Positions 5,200 to 7,243 of a DNA stretch of 7,243 nucleotides are shown one piece after another. The notes under the pieces were generated by a model that saw only the letters and a program-made list of their open reading frames with translations, had not been told where the DNA came from and did no database searches. The stretch covers positions 1 through 7,243 of the forward strand of contig DHNJ01000073.1 in NCBI GenBank assembly GCA_002409445.1, in the 5' to 3' direction. Position numbers and translations under genes: made by a program. The DNA comes from Armatimonadetes bacterium UBA5419. GTDB taxonomy: Bacteria; Armatimonadota; UBA10988. The number at the start of each line of letters is the position of its first letter. The stretch's first letter is position 1.

Positions 5200-6789
5200 C
5201 TACCGCCGCCCCCCACGCTTCTTCCCCTTCGCCTTCGCTCGTCCTGCCGGCCGGCTGCCCGCGCCCCGCGGCCGACTCGGACCCGCGCTCGCCGTCCCCC
5301 CGCCACCACCGCCGCCAGCGCTGCCCGCGGCCGCCGGGGCCGCCGTCAGCGCCTCGAGCGGGGGCATCGTGCGGCGGTTGATCACCGCGACGATGGTCGT
5401 GAGGATGTTGAACGCCAACCAGTAGAAGTAGAACGCGCTGGGCAGGTTCCACGAGTACATCATGAAGGTGAACATGACCGGCATCATCCAGGCCATGGTC
5501 TTCTGCATCGCGGCCTGCTGCGGATCCGCCGGTGGCTGCATCGACATCATCAGCTTCTGGGTGAAGAACATGCTGACGCCATAGGCGAGCAACAACGGCA
5601 AGTCGGGCTTGGCCAACGACTCGATCCACATCACCTTCGCGCCGAGATAGTGGTAGGTATAGGCGCGGATGCCCTGGTAGACAAAGATGAACACCGGCAT
5701 TTGTACCAGCATCGGCAAACAGCCCGAGAGCGGGTTGATGTTGTGGTCGCGGTAGAGCTTCATCTGCTCCTGGCTGGCGCGTTGCGGATCGTCCTTGTAG
5801 CGGGTCTGGATCTCCTTGAGCAGTGGCGCGACGCGCTGCATCTCGCGCATCGAGCGCTGGCTCATGCGGCTGAGCGGGAAGGTGATCAGGTTCAGCCCGA
5901 GCGCGAGCAGCAGCAGCGCCAGGACGTGGGCGAGGCCGGGCAGGCCGGGCACGATCGCCTTCATCGCGCGCACCAGGCCGTCGATGACCTTGTAGACGAA
6001 CTGTTCGCGGCTCAGCTGGTCGATGCGCCAGAGCGCCAGGCGGTAGGGGTCGCCCGCGCGAATGAACGCCGAACCCGGCGCCGCGGGCTGGCCGATGCTG
6101 CCGACGGTCGGCGCCTCGCCGCCCGCGGGCGCGCTGGTCGCCGCCAGGCCCTGGTCGCCCCACCGGCCCCACAGCGGCATCAAGCCCTGCTCGGTGGTCT
6201 GCGCCTTTTGGTCGGCGGTGACGAGGGTGTTCAGCGCGCTCAGCGCCTGCTTGCGCGCGGCCTTCGCGTTCGTGCCGCCCGCGCGGTAGATCGCGGTGAA
6301 CAGCTCGCTGGCGCGCAGCAGTCCCTGGCCCGCGTAGTCGTAGCGGTTCTTCGGGTCCATCGCGTAGCGATTGAGCTTGGCGTACTCGCGCGCCGCGGCC
6401 AGATTGTCATCGAGCGCCGACTCGTAGAGGAAACCGACGGTCAGCAACATGCGGCCTTGGGCCTGTGGATCCTTGCCCAGGCTCTCCTGGCGCACCCGCA
6501 TCGCGGTCAGCTGCTCGGTCGGCGCGAGCGTGGCCCAGGCGGGATCAGCAAGTTGCAGCTCGCCGGCGACCTCGGGCGGGAAGACCGCGAGCATCGCCGC
6601 CGTCGGCTCCCCGGGCACGACCGGCTCGGCCTCCGCGGCCGCTGGTGCGCTCTGTTGGGTCTGGGCGCGCTGCATCTCCTGCTGTTGCTCGGCGGCCCGT
6701 TTGGTCATCTGGAACTGCATCCAGAACAGGGCGATCATCGCAAACAGCATGATCGTAAAGCGGTTGGACGGCTTGGGTTGAGCTTGCAC
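5200..6789 (-). CDS. yidC: Membrane protein insertase YidC (Oxa1 family), atypical
   Basis: A 529-residue insertase. Residues 11-29 form an N-terminal signal anchor, followed by a Gln/Ala-rich linker and a mainly helical extracytoplasmic region (about 70-260). The Oxa1 core runs from about 270 to 473: TM2 (about 285-305), the FPLSR turn, the charged cytoplasmic hairpin (306-355, with QTRYKDD), the signature NPLSGCLPMLVQMPVF (352-367), then further membrane segments including MAWMMPVMFTFM and LPSAFYFYWLAFNILT. The tail has a seven-Gly run (492-498) and a basic end (RAKAKGKKRGGRR), of the kind that can contact ribosomes. YidC inserts membrane proteins alone or with SecYEG. GTG 6787-6789 follows GAGGT (6795-6799) by 5 bases. 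Oddities: the middle domain does not resemble the usual beta-sandwich P1 domain, and Asn300 occupies the position of the conserved groove arginine. Confidence 0.95.
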   Translation of the reverse strand: MQAQPKPSNRFTIMLFAMIALFWMQFQMTKRAAEQQQEMQRAQTQQSAPAAAEAEPVVPGEPTAAMLAVFPPEVAGELQLADPAWATLAPTEQLTAMRVRQESLGKDPQAQGRMLLTVGFLYESALDDNLAAAREYAKLNRYAMDPKNRYDYAGQGLLRASELFTAIYRAGGTNAKAARKQALSALNTLVTADQKAQTTEQGLMPLWGRWGDQGLAATSAPAGGEAPTVGSIGQPAAPGSAFIRAGDPYRLALWRIDQLSREQFVYKVIDGLVRAMKAIVPGLPGLAHVLALLLLALGLNLITFPLSRMSQRSMREMQRVAPLLKEIQTRYKDDPQRASQEQMKLYRDHNINPLSGCLPMLVQMPVFIFVYQGIRAYTYHYLGAKVMWIESLAKPDLPLLLAYGVSMFFTQKLMMSMQPPADPQQAAMQKTMAWMMPVMFTFMMYSWNLPSAFYFYWLAFNILTTIVAVINRRTMPPLEALTAAPAAAGSAGGGGGGGTASAGPSRPRGAGSRPAGRAKAKGKKRGGRR

Positions 6790-6808
6790 AGGTTACCTCA
6801 GTCGGCCC

Positions 6809-7096
6809 CTAGGGCACCGGATCGTAGCCTCCAGGAAACAGCGGGTTGCAGCGCAAGATCCGCCGCACGCCGAGCCACAGCCCGCGCAGCAGGCCCCAGC
6901 GGGCGATCGCTTGCGCCGTGTACTGGCTGCAGGTCGGCTCGAACCGACACATCGGCGGCAGCAGCGGCGAGAGCCAGCGCTTGTAGCCCGCGATCAGCGC
7001 CAACGCGCCGCGCGCGGCCAGCCCCAGGCGCCGAGTCGGCACCGACTCGGCGCTCAGCGCGGCGGCGACCTCAGCCGGCGGCGGGCCTACGCACAT
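6809..7096 (-). CDS. yidD: Membrane protein insertion efficiency factor YidD
   Basis: A 95-residue protein with the complete YidD core: YKRWLSPLLPPMCRFEPTCSQY (two-part motif, residues 38-59), an amphipathic helix (AIARWGLLRGLWLGVRR) and the closing motif ILRCNPLFPGGYDPVP (80-95). The family cysteines Cys50, Cys56 and Cys83 are present. YidD is a membrane-associated factor that helps YidC-dependent insertion. The ATG is preceded at 6 bases by GGAGGG (7103-7108), and the gene overlaps the rnpA end by 10 bases, which suggests translational coupling. The first ~25 residues before the core are longer than in many homologues and Ala-rich. With this ribosome-binding site the longer form is likely real. 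The yidC start lies 19 bases downstream. Confidence 0.95.
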   Translation of the reverse strand: MCVGPPPAEVAAALSAESVPTRRLGLAARGALALIAGYKRWLSPLLPPMCRFEPTCSQYTAQAIARWGLLRGLWLGVRRILRCNPLFPGGYDPVP

Positions 7097-7243
7097 GGCA
7101 CGCCCTCCGCCCGCGGCCCGGCGGCCAGCGGCCCAACACAGCGGACCAAGAGGCGTTCGAGCTCCGCACAGAGCTGGGGGTAGGGCAGGGTCGCGCAGGC
7201 GCGGTCGCCACGGAGGACGAGGTCATAGGCGCCGGGCAGCCGC
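7087..7243 (-). CDS. rnpA: Ribonuclease P protein component, C-terminal part
   Basis: Only the last 51 codons are inside the window. The first complete codon ends at 7242 and the stop is TAG 7087-7089. The visible sequence starts RLPGAYDLVLRGDRACATL and continues with YPQLCAELERLLVRC, which matches the end of RnpA: the strand usually written G-x-D-x-V-x-x-x-R, followed by the last helix. A Pro/Ala/Gly tail of about 15 residues follows. RnpA is the protein cofactor of RNase P, which removes 5' leaders from precursor tRNAs. The RNR catalytic-RNA contact motif would lie beyond the window edge. Identity also rests on the conserved rnpA-yidD-yidC order and the 10-base overlap with yidD. Confidence 0.85.
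   Translation of the reverse strand, partial: RLPGAYDLVLRGDRACATLPYPQLCAELERLLVRCVGPLAAGPRAEGVPCA

Noticed and set aside
4325..5425. Long plus-strand open frame opposite khpB and the yidC end, with a Val/Leu-rich stretch resembling a membrane segment
   Set aside because: The hydrophobic stretch is only the complement of the Asp/Glu triplet tract in khpB. The KhpB reading has intact Jag_N, KH and R3H motifs.

Overview
This is a very GC-rich bacterial chromosome segment (roughly 70% GC by eye). It carries most of the conserved block usually found near the replication origin, all on the minus strand. In transcription order (right to left) it reads: 3' end of rnpA, yidD, yidC, jag/khpB, an AIM24-family gene, a 426-base non-coding gap, parA, parB and a DUF167 (YggU-like) gene. 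The YidC has an N-terminal signal anchor and a large extracytoplasmic region, which suggests a two-membrane or deep-branching lineage. The sequence alone does not fix the phylum.

Right part (4272-7243): rnpA (tRNA 5' processing) overlaps yidD by 10 bases. yidD is 19 bases from yidC, yidC is 56 bases from jag, and jag is 56 bases from the AIM24 gene, so all five could be one transcript. YidD and YidC act together in inner-membrane protein insertion. KhpB/Jag is an RNA-binding protein habitually encoded next to yidC.

Middle (3156-3581): I see no convincing gene here. It holds a duplicated G-rich motif, two related GACGT palindromes forming a 19-base perfect inverted repeat, and a short UUCG-loop hairpin just after the AIM24 stop codon. 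The genes often found here in other bacteria (mnmE, mnmG, rsmG) are absent from this interval.

Left part (1-3155): parA and parB overlap by 4 bases, and parB is 2 bases from the DUF167 gene, so the three are probably translationally coupled. A plus-strand gene for a PDZ-domain protein (5' end outside the window) converges on them. The 19-base gap between the convergent stop codons is filled almost entirely by a 16-base sequence fitting the ParB-binding parS consensus. Chromosome-segregation ATPase, CTPase clamp and centromere-like site are thus all present within about 2.1 kb.

The most notable points are the parS site wedged between two stop codons, the AIM24 gene in the yidC-parA interval, a YidC with a helical domain in place of the usual periplasmic domain and Asn where the groove arginine normally sits, and the palindrome pair upstream of parA.
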